Assembly (NCBI GenBank): GCA_013399855.1
Contig: VXAY01007404.1
Coordinates: 836,958-900,957, forward strand
Direction of reading: 5' to 3'
Length of the DNA stretch: 64,000 nucleotides
Source: Oxyruncus cristatus
Lineage: Eukaryota; Chordata; Aves; Passeriformes; Cotingidae
How positions within the stretch are numbered: the stretch's first letter is position 1; each line of letters begins with the position of its first letter. Below are positions 12,901 to 24,397 of the stretch, in pieces. The notes below the pieces were generated by a model. The model ran no database searches, had not been told where the DNA came from, and saw only the letters and a list, made by a program, of their open reading frames with translations. Position numbers and translations under genes: made by a program.

Positions 12901-14400
12901 ATTCTAAAATAAAACAGCAACTTCATTAAAAAAAAAATCAGAGACATATTTTAACGCAACATTTTTTGAAGTGCTGACTATTTAGGTTTTACAGTCTTGG
13001 ATTGTCTGATTATCTCTGTTTTTGCAAAGTCCTGAGATAAAAAGTTCTCAGCAAAGTATGATGACTTTACGTACATCCTGTTACTCCACAGAAGCTGCGG
13101 TGTCTATATCTATCTTTCTTCCAAGGCTGCTATTGCCTCTTCAGCCATCCACAATAGTGTCTGAGTGACAACGAACAAATACCAAGTATCAATGCGAAAT
13201 AGTGTCTATGTTCACTGCTTAGAAGAATAATTATATAGGAAACTCATCAGCAACATTTTACTTATCTCCCATTGACTCCTAAGCTGAGTTTCAAATACAA
13301 AAACAATGTTGACAACTAATTGCTGCAGGGTACTAAGGTAGGGAATATTCTTTTCTCTCTCTAGCTCCAATATAGATGCATTGTTTAATGTTCAAAAACA
13401 CAGGAGATCATATTGAGGAAACTGCAGCAAAATTTATATGCACAGCCTCACCGTAAGAGTATCAAATTTTAAGATGGTTTAAAATCAGTCAAGCAAAGAA
13501 AATCTTTATTTCAATCACCACATAACTCTCTTAAGCTAAAGTGAGCCTTCCCATGTACATATTTTCAGTGAATTTTCCGATTAAGTTCTGCTTTTTTTTT
13601 TTTTCTTCATGCTTGCATTTATAATTTCATGTTAAGGTAAAATTTACCAAAACATCTCTAGGCCAAGCCTTAATCTGGTTTGAAAGAGTCAGCTTTCAAA
13701 GGAAGAGTGGCATCTGAAAACCCATGAGCACTTGGTCTCTTTAAAATGAAGAGATAGTGGATTTGATGTTGAAATTCTTCCCTAACTCAAACTCAGGAAA
13801 AATCAGCATTTCTCATTTTCCAACAGAGGGTCTGAAGCCTCTAAAACCCATTCTTCTCTGATTCCACAGGAGCTTTGAAACTATCTCAAGTTGTACCCCA
13901 CTACCTGCTGCTTGCATATATTTCCCAGAAAATGGGATTTCAGTATTAAAAAAAAATATCCAGTAAGCTATTACTGATATATGCAACACTTACCAAAAAA
14001 AATCATGCTATGTACTAGCAGGAATTTGAAGAGTTTTTTATGAACAGACCCTATCTGAACAAAACTATGTATTATCACCTCTGAGTACCATAACATAGGT
14101 GTGAAACTTATTACTGTTAATGGGACTTATAAAACAAAGCCTCTGAGCACTGGAATGAGAAAGACACCATAAAATGGTTATCTGAATCCTTACATAGCAA
14201 TTTGAGTTTCACAACATTTTTGAAAGGGTAAATACTTAATCTAGCATGTTATTTCCAGTTAAGTCTTGAAATATCTAACTGTTGCAGGTGCCTCATAGAT
14301 AATTAAGTAGCTGAGTGTGATACAGTAAAAAATAATGAAACTTTTAAAAAGGCAATAGGAACAAATTTCCTACAACACCAACAGTGTATTTTGCACTTAC
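6930..14400 (-). other. CDH7 intron 3
   Basis: This 7.5 kb intron has donor GTAAGT and acceptor TTTTACAG. It is AT-rich with short simple repeats, such as CAAA units followed by an A run at about 9358-9381 and an A run near 11693-11710. One copy of the 127-bp duplicated segment is at 12504-12630. I see no other gene or recognisable repeat family. Confidence 0.92.
12504..12630 (+). repeat. 127-bp direct repeat, copy 1 (intron 3)
   Basis: This segment, starting AGCATATTATCCTACTAAAG and ending CAGTTAAACAT, recurs at 15026-15152 with one difference (G at 12619, A at 15141). The flanks on both sides differ from those of copy 2. It may be the original, because copy 1 sits in ordinary intron sequence while copy 2 abuts a CR1 insertion. 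Confidence 0.97.
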
Positions 14401-14695
14401 CCACAGGAGACATCTCAGGAACTCCAGCAGTGTAGGGACCATCCAGAAATTTTGGTTCATTGTCATTGATGTCCTGAATCTTAATGACGAACTCAGACTC
14501 TGGTTCCACAGGTTTATTAGTCAGCCTATCTAGTGCTTGTGCTCGGAGCGTGTAGTAGGCCTGCTCTTCTCGATCCAGCCTCTTTGTAGCATGAATATCC
14601 CCCGTGTTCTCATCAATAATGAAAATGGAACTTGCCCCTTCGCCTGACAAGATGTATTTGATGGAACCATCTCCTTTATCAACATCAGAGTGAAG
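14401..14695 (-). CDS. CDH7: CDH7 coding exon 3: most of EC1, residues 71-169
   Basis: The acceptor is TTTTTCACCAG|CTTCAC (AG at 14697-14696) and the donor is CCTGTGG|GTAAGT (GT at 14400-14399). The length of 295 bp is the canonical size for this type II cadherin exon. It starts in phase 0 and ends in phase 1. It encodes [10 protein letters not shown] onward. LDRE at residues 110-113 supplies calcium ligands at the EC1-EC2 junction, DINDN at 145-149 is the EC1-EC2 linker, and the exon runs into EC2 with [11 protein letters not shown]1 is the adhesive domain that sets partner choice. Because 295 is not a multiple of three, skipping or deleting this exon would shift the frame. It is flanked by a 127-bp direct repeat (12504-12630 and 15026-15152). 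Confidence 0.97.
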
Positions 14696-15025
14696 CTGGT
14701 GAAAAATTGATGAGAGATGAGATTAACTTACAATAGGTTCAGTGGCATGGAGATATGTAAAAATAATTCTTATGTTGAGCAGTAGTACATGAAATTTCGT
14801 TGTTCTTGGAAAGATAAGCTGAGTGTTTATCATGCACAGCATGTGAGGGACCATTAGAACCTGTCAATTTGCTCTTTCAAGTAAGAAAATTTCATTCTTT
14901 CCTGCAAACAATCTCATTTCCTTACAACCTTCTCATGCCAGAGTATTATTTAGCCACACACATGCACAGGTATGTTCATAACAGGCACTTTATTCCTATC
15001 TGAATTTAAATATGGTGTTTGTTTC

Positions 15026-15152
15026 AGCATATTATCCTACTAAAGGGTGAGACTTCAAACAAATGTCACTATAAACCTAATGTCAGTGTGTGTTTGCTCC
15101 TGTGTACGTTTACAGATTTTCTCAGTGTTTACTGTGTTGAACAGTTAAACAT
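15026..15152 (+). repeat. 127-bp direct repeat, copy 2 (intron 2, abutting a CR1)
   Basis: This copy is 126/127 identical to 12504-12630, in the same orientation, offset by 2522 bp. It ends at CAGTTAAACAT and is followed within a few bases by the 5'-truncated CR1 fragment at about 15153-15487. CDH7 exon 3 (14401-14695) lies between the two copies. Confidence 0.97.
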
Positions 15153-15487
15153 ATTGAATGTTCCTCAGGAGAGGAAGCAGAGGGGCAAGTACTCTTCTTT
15201 TTGCTCTTGTGAACAGTGACAGGACTCAAAGAAGTGGCATGAAGCAGAGTTGGAGGATGTTTAGGTTGGATATCAGGAAAATGCTTTTCACCCAGAGGGT
15301 TGTTGAGCGCAGGAACACACTCCCCAGGGAAGTGGTCACAGCACCAAGCCTGTCTGAGATCAAGAAGCATTTGGACAATGCTCTCAGGCACATGGTCTGA
15401 CTCTTGCAGACGGTCCTGTGCAAGGCCAGGAGTTGGACTCAATGATCCTGATGGGTTCCTTCCAACTCAGCATATTCTGTGAATCTA
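15153..15487 (+). mobile_element. CR1 LINE, 3'-end fragment, plus orientation
   Basis: The sequence reads as a CR1 3' portion: the AGGAAAATGCTTTTCACCCAG region, GTGGTCACAGCACCAAGCC, then TCCTTCCAACTCAGCATATT and the terminal ATTCTGTGAAT, the avian CR1 tail form. A conceptual reading contains NTLPREVVTAPSLSEIKKHL, shared with the copy at 6250-6545. It is 5'-truncated and lies in intron 2, antisense to CDH7. Its 5' side directly adjoins the 127-bp duplicated segment. Confidence 0.9.
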
Positions 15488-18347
15488 CAAAATGAAGTAA
15501 AATGCATTGGTTGATAAATTGCTCACTGCTATCTGATGGGCCAGTAACTTCACTTCTTCACTTCCATATCTTGCTTTCCATTATCTAATTTCAGAAAAAT
15601 GCAGTCTGAGAAAGACCAAGGTGTCCTGGCACTGCCTGAATTACACAGAGGAGGGTGCAGCTTCCCCGGGACTACTTGCAGCAGGCACATAAGAAATATA
15701 CCTCAGTAGGTGAAAGTGTATCTTCCATTAGAATGGCAAGACTGATTTACAGAAAGAAAATTTCTTCCTTATCACTCAAGCTATTTTAACTTACAGAGCA
15801 ATATTCCACAGGTTTTCCAGCTCTTTTATATCCACCAAGTTTCACATTCCTGTTACAGAACACAGACTCAAACATTTCTTACGTACCTCTCAAACTTGTA
15901 TCAGCAATGTAATTGATCTGGAGACCACATTAAAGTACCACACACGCATGATATCTTTGATACAACACAAGTGAAAAGAACATCAGTAAAATTTAAAGTA
16001 CCTTCTTGCTTGTTAAAAAGTGGATTAATACTTGTACATAGCTGAGGACAACATTAAAAATGTTTGGATTCTTTGTATCTCGTATCTACTTTGTACATGT
16101 CCTAACTCCATGTCACTGCTGAATTTGGAGGTAACTCCACTGTCATAATCATCACAATTTCCCCCACTAACATTTTTTTTCTCTCAGTTAGGAGGATCAC
16201 CAAGATAGTAATCATTTCCAGAATGCATGCAGAAAATTGCTATCTCAGGCATACCTTAGCACAGCTGCAAAACCTTTTCCTACTTCAACAGGGAAGTATT
16301 CGTGATCAGTTTTGAATTTTTCAGCTGGATAAAAAGCTGTATATTTCTTACATATTATTTCACTTACACAATCTGGGTTTCTCATACTTTATGCAATTAC
16401 GATACTCTTCCTCTCTCTTTTAAGACAGAAATGGAATCTGGAGCTTTGGACTGGATCAGAAAACAGAACTAGGGTGTCTAAGATTAGCTACATTATTTAA
16501 AAACACGGTTTATCCTCATACTCCTACTACCTAACTCTAGAGATACCCAAACAAGCCTGAGATTTCTTTAGTGGAGGTTCCCAAGCATTTCAAACCCTTT
16601 TTCTCTGCACACTCAGGAATAGTCAATGCTGACACTGTGAGCAGGTCAAGGTAAAATGTATCTCACATTCAGGCTCTTTCAATTTCCACAGCACTGCATA
16701 TTCCTCAGCCCTAATGGCTGGGAGGTTATTGAACAAACCATACCTCTGTTCATCAGACAAATCTGGCCACTAGGGCCCTTGGTGCTTTTTTCAAACTTGA
16801 CTGGAGGAAGTATCCATCTTCCCCACAGAGAAGCAGTGGCTTGTGCAAGTAAGAATCTGTCCGGCTTGTGTTTGATTTTCTCTAAGACATGCTTCAGGGT
16901 GCATAAGTCTCCGATGTGCTACGGAGGTACTGTGTGGGTTGCCCTACACAGCCACAATCCTACAGTCTAGACTGCAAGGCTGAGCATCACATTACTCAAG
17001 AACTGAAGATACAGGATGCAAAGATTCACTTGCCTTAAGTGATTCAATTTTCTCCATATCCCACATCCTGGCAGGGCACTCTGGTCTTTCTGTGGTGGCT
17101 GAGCCTCTCACATTCTCCCCATAAAGGTTATTCTACCTTTTGTGGCATACTTAAAGATATGCTGGATGAGATAAAAGCGGATGACACTAGCACACCTAGC
17201 AGTTTATCAGGCAGGGCAGGTTTCTGAAGGTTAGAGAAGTACAAGTAGCTCTCTTCAGGCAGAGAAAGGAAGGCTTCCATGTCTCAGCTTGCTGAGATTA
17301 ACACAGCACTTCCTCATGGGAATGAAGTTGAGCACACTACAGTGGTCCCATGCTGCATGGCTGCACAGCCTACCTTTCATCTTGTATTTAGATCCACCCC
17401 TATGCTGAATAACTAACTAGCAGTGTTTCGAAAGAAAAGAGACCTTCAGGGGAGAGGCCAGAAGTGTAAATCCTTGAAGATGCACTGAATAAGACTTTCT
17501 CACATCCCGGGATTTCCCATTTGCTCCCTCAGTGGCTTGCTGATTAACACCACACTGTTCTTTAAGGAGTCCCACACTGAGGTCCATAAATCTCCTCATG
17601 GATTACACTATAGTGGCTGGTGACCTGGAGTGAAATGCTGAGCAGAGGCTGTTTTTTTTTTGAATGATGCCTTAGTAAGAAAACTGCTACCATATGGATT
17701 AGTAAAGTGATTAGTGAGGACCTTTGTTATTCCAAGGTTAAGGCTCTGGAAATGCAAAACTTCTTTGAATCTTTTATTAAAACTTCATTCTACTAAACTT
17801 TTAAAAACTATGCTGGCCCTTGCTCAAATTAGTAATGCACCATTCTCTACCTACTTAACCCCAGGAAAGTGATATATCTTGAGATTTATTTTACCCTTGG
17901 CACTATAGTACAGGCAATTCAGTGTAAAGTACTCTAAAGAGCTTTTTGCAACATTTTTGCATGTATTTTAGAGCAAAGCTGATATAAAAGTACAATACAA
18001 TAGAACGATGAAAAAATACTAGCTGAAAAAATTGTGAAGTTTGGTGCAGTTTTAAGATCAGCTATATTCCAGTTTCACATCATATAATTCTTCCAGTGAC
18101 CTTCAAAGTCACTAATGTAGAGGCATTAATGATTTGCAAGTATGAACAAAATTTCTGAGTGTCCTGTACCGTATTCACAGATCTGCTACTACCAAATGTG
18201 ATTTCAAACTACCTGTGGTTCCACCTACTTAACTTAACATCCTAGGATGTGAGAAGTGCTATTTTCCTTATAAGGTTGGCTTCAGAAAACAGTTAGTACA
18301 TTTTTGTTATTGTTGGATTTTCTTGTTTCATTTTGTTTTTGTTACTT

Positions 18348-18363
18348 GGGGGGGGGGGGGGGG
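18348..18363 (+). repeat. G16 homopolymer followed by CCCC
   Basis: Sixteen consecutive G (18348-18363) are followed directly by four C. This is unusual in AT-rich intron sequence and could be length-polymorphic or a sequencing artefact. Confidence 0.9.
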
Positions 18364-20269
18364 CCCCTTTCCTAATAGGAGAACGATATTAAAGAATAAG
18401 ACCTGGGGTTTTTATTTGTTCTTGCTATTGATTTGATGACAATTATATAGAATGATGATAGTCCCCAGGACAGCTGGGGAAAGCATCTATGGCGGTGCCA
18501 TCTGCTACCTAGTCTATCACTCCTCCCACTTTCTACAGAGACATTCATGCAAGAGAGAGAACTGCAGTTCAGTCTGTAGCTGCAAGTGAAGACTATGACT
18601 TTTGAAGTGGAGATGATCAAGACAAAAGCAGTTTCAACTTCTTGTTTTAAGAAACAAGGAATTCACTGGGTAAATCTCACCTGATCCCACCCTGGATCCT
18701 TCCGGGCAATTTTTTTGTCAGAATCATTTTGCAATAGATACTGTAAATAAAACTCTCTGTTTTCAGAAAGAGGAATGGTAGAGATAGAGACAGTTGCATG
18801 TTTCCAATTCATTTCGTCCATTGCCACTTCCACACAATATCCATGATGTAACTCTCCAGTTTGCTTTGGCTATCAAGTAACTTTATTTACAGTCTAAGAT
18901 TCATGATCCAATTATTATATTCCTTCTTTCTTATATTCCACATATATTTAACACAAAGATTTTACGAGTTCTGGGTTTGGGTGTTCCCTGCATTACACCA
19001 TGTACAAGAAGGAGTACATGAGAACAGGAAAGGCACAGCAATTCTCTACAGAGAGATGATGTATCTTTTAACAGGACGATAACCTTTGATGTGCTGGGAA
19101 AGATAACAGAGAGTGAACAGATCTAAGAAGAAGCCTTGTGGAGGCAGAGAGGGACAGTGAGTATAAGAAGTGCACCTTTTTTTGTTGTTTTTTTAGAAGA
19201 TAATTTATTGAGTGCCCTATATTGTCTCTGAACTCAACCAAAAAAGGAGGGCACATAATCTTAGGACCAACTCCTAAAACTCCTCTCAGTTTTCAGAAGT
19301 GCTTGTTTGGATATGTGTGAGAGAAGGATGCAGTCAGCTTCACTCAACAGCGAAGACATTATTATCCTAACTCTTTTAATAAAACCAATTTTTTTCTCAT
19401 GGTTTTTTTGGCCCTGCACCAATATAGGTTAGTATAGGGTCTACCCTAATGCATTTATATTTATGTTGACCTTCAGGGTGAGGATTATTCTAGGGAAACC
19501 TAAATAAAACATTTCCTTCAAAATTTCTAATACTCAATAGTTCATGGATATTGTTTATGTGTATGTTACAATACGTAGGACCAAAGATGACATCATTTTG
19601 TATCACTTGCCATTAAAGCATGCTAACATAGTACTTCCAATAAAGGACATTCATTTTTATCAGTAAGCAGAGATACTGCACAGCATTATTAAAAGCATTT
19701 AAAGTATTAAAAGAAGTTTATCTGGGCTACCATTGATCTATTTTATGTCTGAATTAAAGGTTTGCTGGTTTTCTGATTTTCAGTCCAGGCTCCTTTAAAC
19801 CAGGTGTAATGTTCCTATACCTCTCTTCTCTGCTTTTCCTTTCCCAAAGATCTATCTTTTCAGTTTTTGCTCCCCCTGCCAGCACGGTTAATTGCAGAGT
19901 TTATAAATTCTTGGTGAAGAAGAAAATGAAATTGAAAACATGAGGAGTTGATGGGTTTTTGACACCATCAGGATCACAGAGGTAACAGAGAGAAAGAGAT
20001 GGGCAGGGCAAACATTAGATGCTTCAAAAAAACCTAACTTCATAGCTCCCTGAGACCATAGGAAATGTGCACTCCTTTGCAGAACTGAAAAGTTTTCTCA
20101 AGGAGGAGTTACCTTGCATGCACTTTTTCCTTTTTTGCCATGAAAGTAACCAGAAAGGGAGGAGAGGAATGAAAAATGCCTCCTCATGCCTGTGCAGGCA
20201 CCCATAGTTATTGGTGATATTCAGCTTTAATCCTGCCTTCTCACTCAAAGCAAGGTAGCACCAGCAAGC

Positions 20270-20271
20270 AA

Positions 20272-20291
<20 letters not shown>
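20270..20291 (+). repeat. A22 homopolymer
   Basis: About 22 consecutive A occur in intron 2, followed by GGAAAAAAG. No LINE or SINE body is recognisable just upstream, so a retrotransposon tail is not demonstrated. Confidence 0.9.
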
Positions 20292-20302
<11 letters not shown>

Positions 20303-21938
20303 CACCAAGCCAGGAGCAATATTCCTGTCCATTCTATAACCACAATTTACTATCACAAAACAACCAAGAATTGATTGTGGGAGGAAGATACTCTTGTATT
20401 CATGCCCCCTCCTCCCCTTCCTGCTTTCTGGGAAAACTTAAGAAGGTTGTACAGAGATTTAACATCTAATTTCCAGAAGATGAAAGAAATCTGGTGATTT
20501 GAAACAAAAATGTATTTTGGCCATCTCTATTAAATTCTGGACATTAAAACAGCCAGGTTCTTAAAATTTCTGTTCTTGGATTCATCACTTACTCTCTTCT
20601 TGGATTCAATATTTACAGTGGTTGGACAAAGAAAGTTTTGAAATCCCCGTTCCTCTCAGATTACCATGGTTAGCATGTATTTTGATTTGTAATGACTCGT
20701 GAAGTACTAGATATTTACAGGGTTGGTTGGTAGGTTGGTTGTTTAAGATATACCATTACGTTTCTCAACCATCAGGATAAGTACAGGTTCAACATTGCTG
20801 ATTTGGAACAATTTCAATGCAAATAATAACTAGTATTTAAAATTCAACATAGACACTGGAGTTAACATTTAAGTAAAATCCAGTGTGCACACATACCACA
20901 TTTCTGCAGTGTCTAAGGGCTTCATGAACACATTAGTTATTAATATGATTGTTGTTTTCAGAGGGAGCCATGAAATTCTCGCTCTTGTAAACTGAAACTA
21001 CATTTCAATATCAACAGCTTAAGACATCTTTTAAGATTTTTCAGTCTCAGTACAAAAGTCATGTGGGACAGAAACAGATTCCATAGCATTTTACTGATGT
21101 CAGCAAAGGCTTGTGATTCATATAATTGTTTTCATACCCAGGCACCAATGAAAGTATTATTCAGCAGGTAATGATTTTCTTATAAAAGTCTATTTTCCAA
21201 GGAATGTTGAGAAAGTGATAAAGGAGTTCCTGGAGGGCTTTTGTGTGCTTTTCGTTTTATTAATTTATGTAAAACTATAGTACAGGCCTAGGCTCAGAAA
21301 GAAATATGCTGGTCTGCATTCTGTGCTTTCAGCATAACAGATAACCGTGAGGACAAGAGATCCAGTCAATATAAATGGCTATACCCAACCCCCCACCATG
21401 TTTAATTAGAGTTTGAAAAGAAGGAATATGCTTGTAGTGCTGCCAGAGTTTCCTTGTCTCAGCAGTGTTGTCAGTATAGTAGGGAACCAGCACAGACATC
21501 TGTGTCACAGTGGCACAATTTGCCACACTGACGTACTAGCAATTTCATGCACTGTTTTGTTGCCTCCAGACTTTCTCTTTGTCAGGCAAGAGCAGAGATA
21601 GTCATGTGGGAATACAACAAGGTCTCATGCTGTAGACCACAGTATAACCACGTTATATTTATCTAACACAAGCAGTGGGTGACAGGCTTACTAAAAACCC
21701 AGTCAGCCTAGACAAGATTTCTGTGTTTATTTAAAATACCCAAAATAGTATTTGGAGTGCTCAGAGCTGACCAAAGGCCTAAGAGCTTCTAAAACAGCTG
21801 AGCTCCAAGACATTCCTGAGATCTTTTCATATCCAGCACTGACCTTATAGGTTGCCTGAACTCAGGCTATCTCTGAATCATCTTTTGTCTTGCTACAGGC
21901 AGTACTAGAACTGTACGAATGATGACAAGCCATATAGA

Positions 21939-21945
21939 TATATAT

Positions 21946-21997
<52 letters not shown>

Positions 21998-22000
21998 GTA
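21939..22000. repeat. (TA)n/(TG)n microsatellite
   Basis: An alternating purine-pyrimidine tract of TA units contains interspersed TG/TATG variants. The longest pure stretch is about 15 TA units starting near 21957. Confidence 0.95.
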
Positions 22001-23726
22001 CCCAGGATCACCCCAAATGCAATGGTATAGTGAGAAGTTACCTATCAAATGAGCACATTTCACATTCAAGGTAAAACCAAGGCATATCCCTTTAGGAGTA
22101 TGCCAGTTGTGTCATCTCACAACTTATCCTCAATAGGCCTCCCACAGGAAAATGTTATGACATTTGGTAAAATTTGACCTGCAAGACCTTCATATTCAAC
22201 AGCATATAAAGCCAGTGAGAACAGAGCTCCATCTACAATCAAGTTATTCATGCAGATGCATGATTAAGAAAGCATAGGATAAGAGAGAAAACAAACAAGA
22301 ATTATCATCAGGGAAACAAGTTTAAAAAAAAAAAAAGGTAAAAATATCCACAAATCAAAAATCAAAGTGAATGAGAACACAGACAAGTCTGAAGGACCAG
22401 GAGAGAACTGGAATGGGAAGTTGACTGATGAAGAACCTCTAATTAATATGAAAATGGGGAAGTAGGAAGACAAAAGGAGACAGGTAAAAGGAAGAGTGAC
22501 AAGTTGAGATAGGAGGAAACAGCAAGGAAAATATAAAAAATATAAATGAAAGAAAATACTGTAGTAGTATGTGGAGCTGAATCTCAAGTGACTGATGGGT
22601 GTTAGGAGAGAACAGTATTTAAGAGTAACTCTGTATAACTTTATCAGCATCTTCTTTGCATACTCTATTTAATACAATAGGAATTAAAAGAGTTGATAAC
22701 CTGAATCTGGTCAGGTGTCATTTTACTAAGGATGTGTAATACTATTCCAAGTGCACAAAACCACTACTCGGGTGGGGGTAGGGAGGTTGGGGGAAGGCTA
22801 CAATTTAAATTATCATTGATTTTTAAGTCCTGGAACCAGAGGAGCAAACATAACAAACATGATTGATGGGCAGGAAGAGTAGTGTAACTATCAGTTTTCT
22901 TCAAATAAGCTAGGCAACTTTCTTTAAAAAAAAGAAAAGAACCCTTATTTCCCCTGTTAATGTAGTTTCTGAACTTTATGTTACAGAATGCATGTTTCAG
23001 TGCCTAAGAAACTAAAATAGTATGGATTTCTATTAATGTACTCATACTTATTCTCTCCCGTTATCAAACTTGGATTAAGCAGTTAGGTTTTACTCTTCCC
23101 TCCTTCCTCCATGTTGTTATCCCAGTAAATGGTGCAGAAATATTGGTGGAAGAGTTTAGTGAGAGTCCTCATACTTTATACCTTATACTTGAGTTATGCA
23201 GGCCTGATGGATCAGTGCTCCAGGAGAATAATAACCTTATCACCTCAGCCACGTGAAGTGAATATTTGATTTTGCTAACCTTTTGGAAAAGGGGGTTAAA
23301 CAGGAAAGAGAATGCTGAAATTTCTTTATTTCCTTGATGGTTGTTGTTCAAACAAAATTCAAAATAGAAGTACTGAAATTCTAAAACTTCCACTTCATAA
23401 CATTTCAGTTAGTATCTAAGTAAATCCTCAAGGCTTCTAAGTCAAAGACAAACTTTAGATGAAAAGTTCCTCTAGGAATAACAGATACTGTCATCTAAAG
23501 GCTAGTGAGTTGAATAATTAATAGGAAATACTGAAAACTCGATGTGATAAGAGCAACTCTGTCACATTTTTATGATTTTTTTTTTCTCCTTAATAATACT
23601 CAATTGTGCCTAGAGTGTTCTCTCTCCCAGTGCATACTTATATACTGTAGTTCTTTATTTACAGAGAGTGCTTGTATATATGTATATATTTAAGTCCATG
23701 TATGGATACATACATATGCGTGCAAA

Positions 23727-23727
<1 letters not shown>

Positions 23728-23766
<39 letters not shown>
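23728..23766 (+). repeat. (AC)n microsatellite
   Basis: About 19 uninterrupted AC units are followed by TATACATTC. It is a good candidate polymorphic marker. Open frames across it are repeat artefacts. Confidence 0.97.
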
Positions 23767-23772
<6 letters not shown>

Positions 23773-24347
23773 TTCTTCCTTAGTCTGTCCTCTTCTTTTC
23801 CAATCTCTGCAGCTGCTGTACTTACAAATCTGTGCCTTCTCCCCCCTCCCCAGTTTTAATAAGAACATGAAATGCCCTGCAGCCAGCCCATTAAGTTCAG
23901 TGCAGCTACAGGAGGAACTCAGAAGCAGCTGCTGTTGTAGATGGAGCTGAGTGGGCATACGTAGAGGGCTGAGTATTCTTGAGGAGTTTTAATGGGCCAT
24001 CATCATGACATGTCACTCTCCAAAATGACTATTTGTCATTCAGACTCTTAAAAAGACAGTTTGGCAGCTTTGGGAGGTAAAAACCATCTGTATACTGTGC
24101 ATCATCATGTACTAATTGCATAGTATTTACTGGGGGTGGGGGGACAACAATACTGTATTGTAGCACCACCAAGAGCCTACAGGCAACATAACACATTCAT
24201 TACAGGAACTGAAAAAAGAGACCTACTTTTCCTCACACTCAGGCTTCAAGCTCTTCAGAAATCAGCTTCTTAGAATGGGGAAACAGACCACAGTGTTTGT
24301 AAACAATATGCACATTGGAATCTTTATAGACCTGTTCAATATTCAGC

Positions 24348-24397
24348 TTTGGGCTTCTTTTTTTTTTTTTTTTTCCTTTGGGCTTCTTTTTTTTTTC
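24348..24397 (+). repeat. Short imperfect tandem duplication with poly-T
   Basis: The unit TTTGGGCTTC followed by a T run occurs twice in tandem (T runs of about 16 and 10). This is probably replication slippage. Confidence 0.8.

Noticed and set aside
22264..22650. A 128-codon minus-strand frame rich in Phe, Leu and Ser
   Set aside because: It comes from a purine-rich plus strand of low complexity. There are no splice signals, family resemblance or membrane-protein pattern beyond composition.
23659..23958. Open frames rich in Thr-His or Val-Cys on both strands
   Set aside because: They are generated by the (AC)n microsatellite at 23728-23766.
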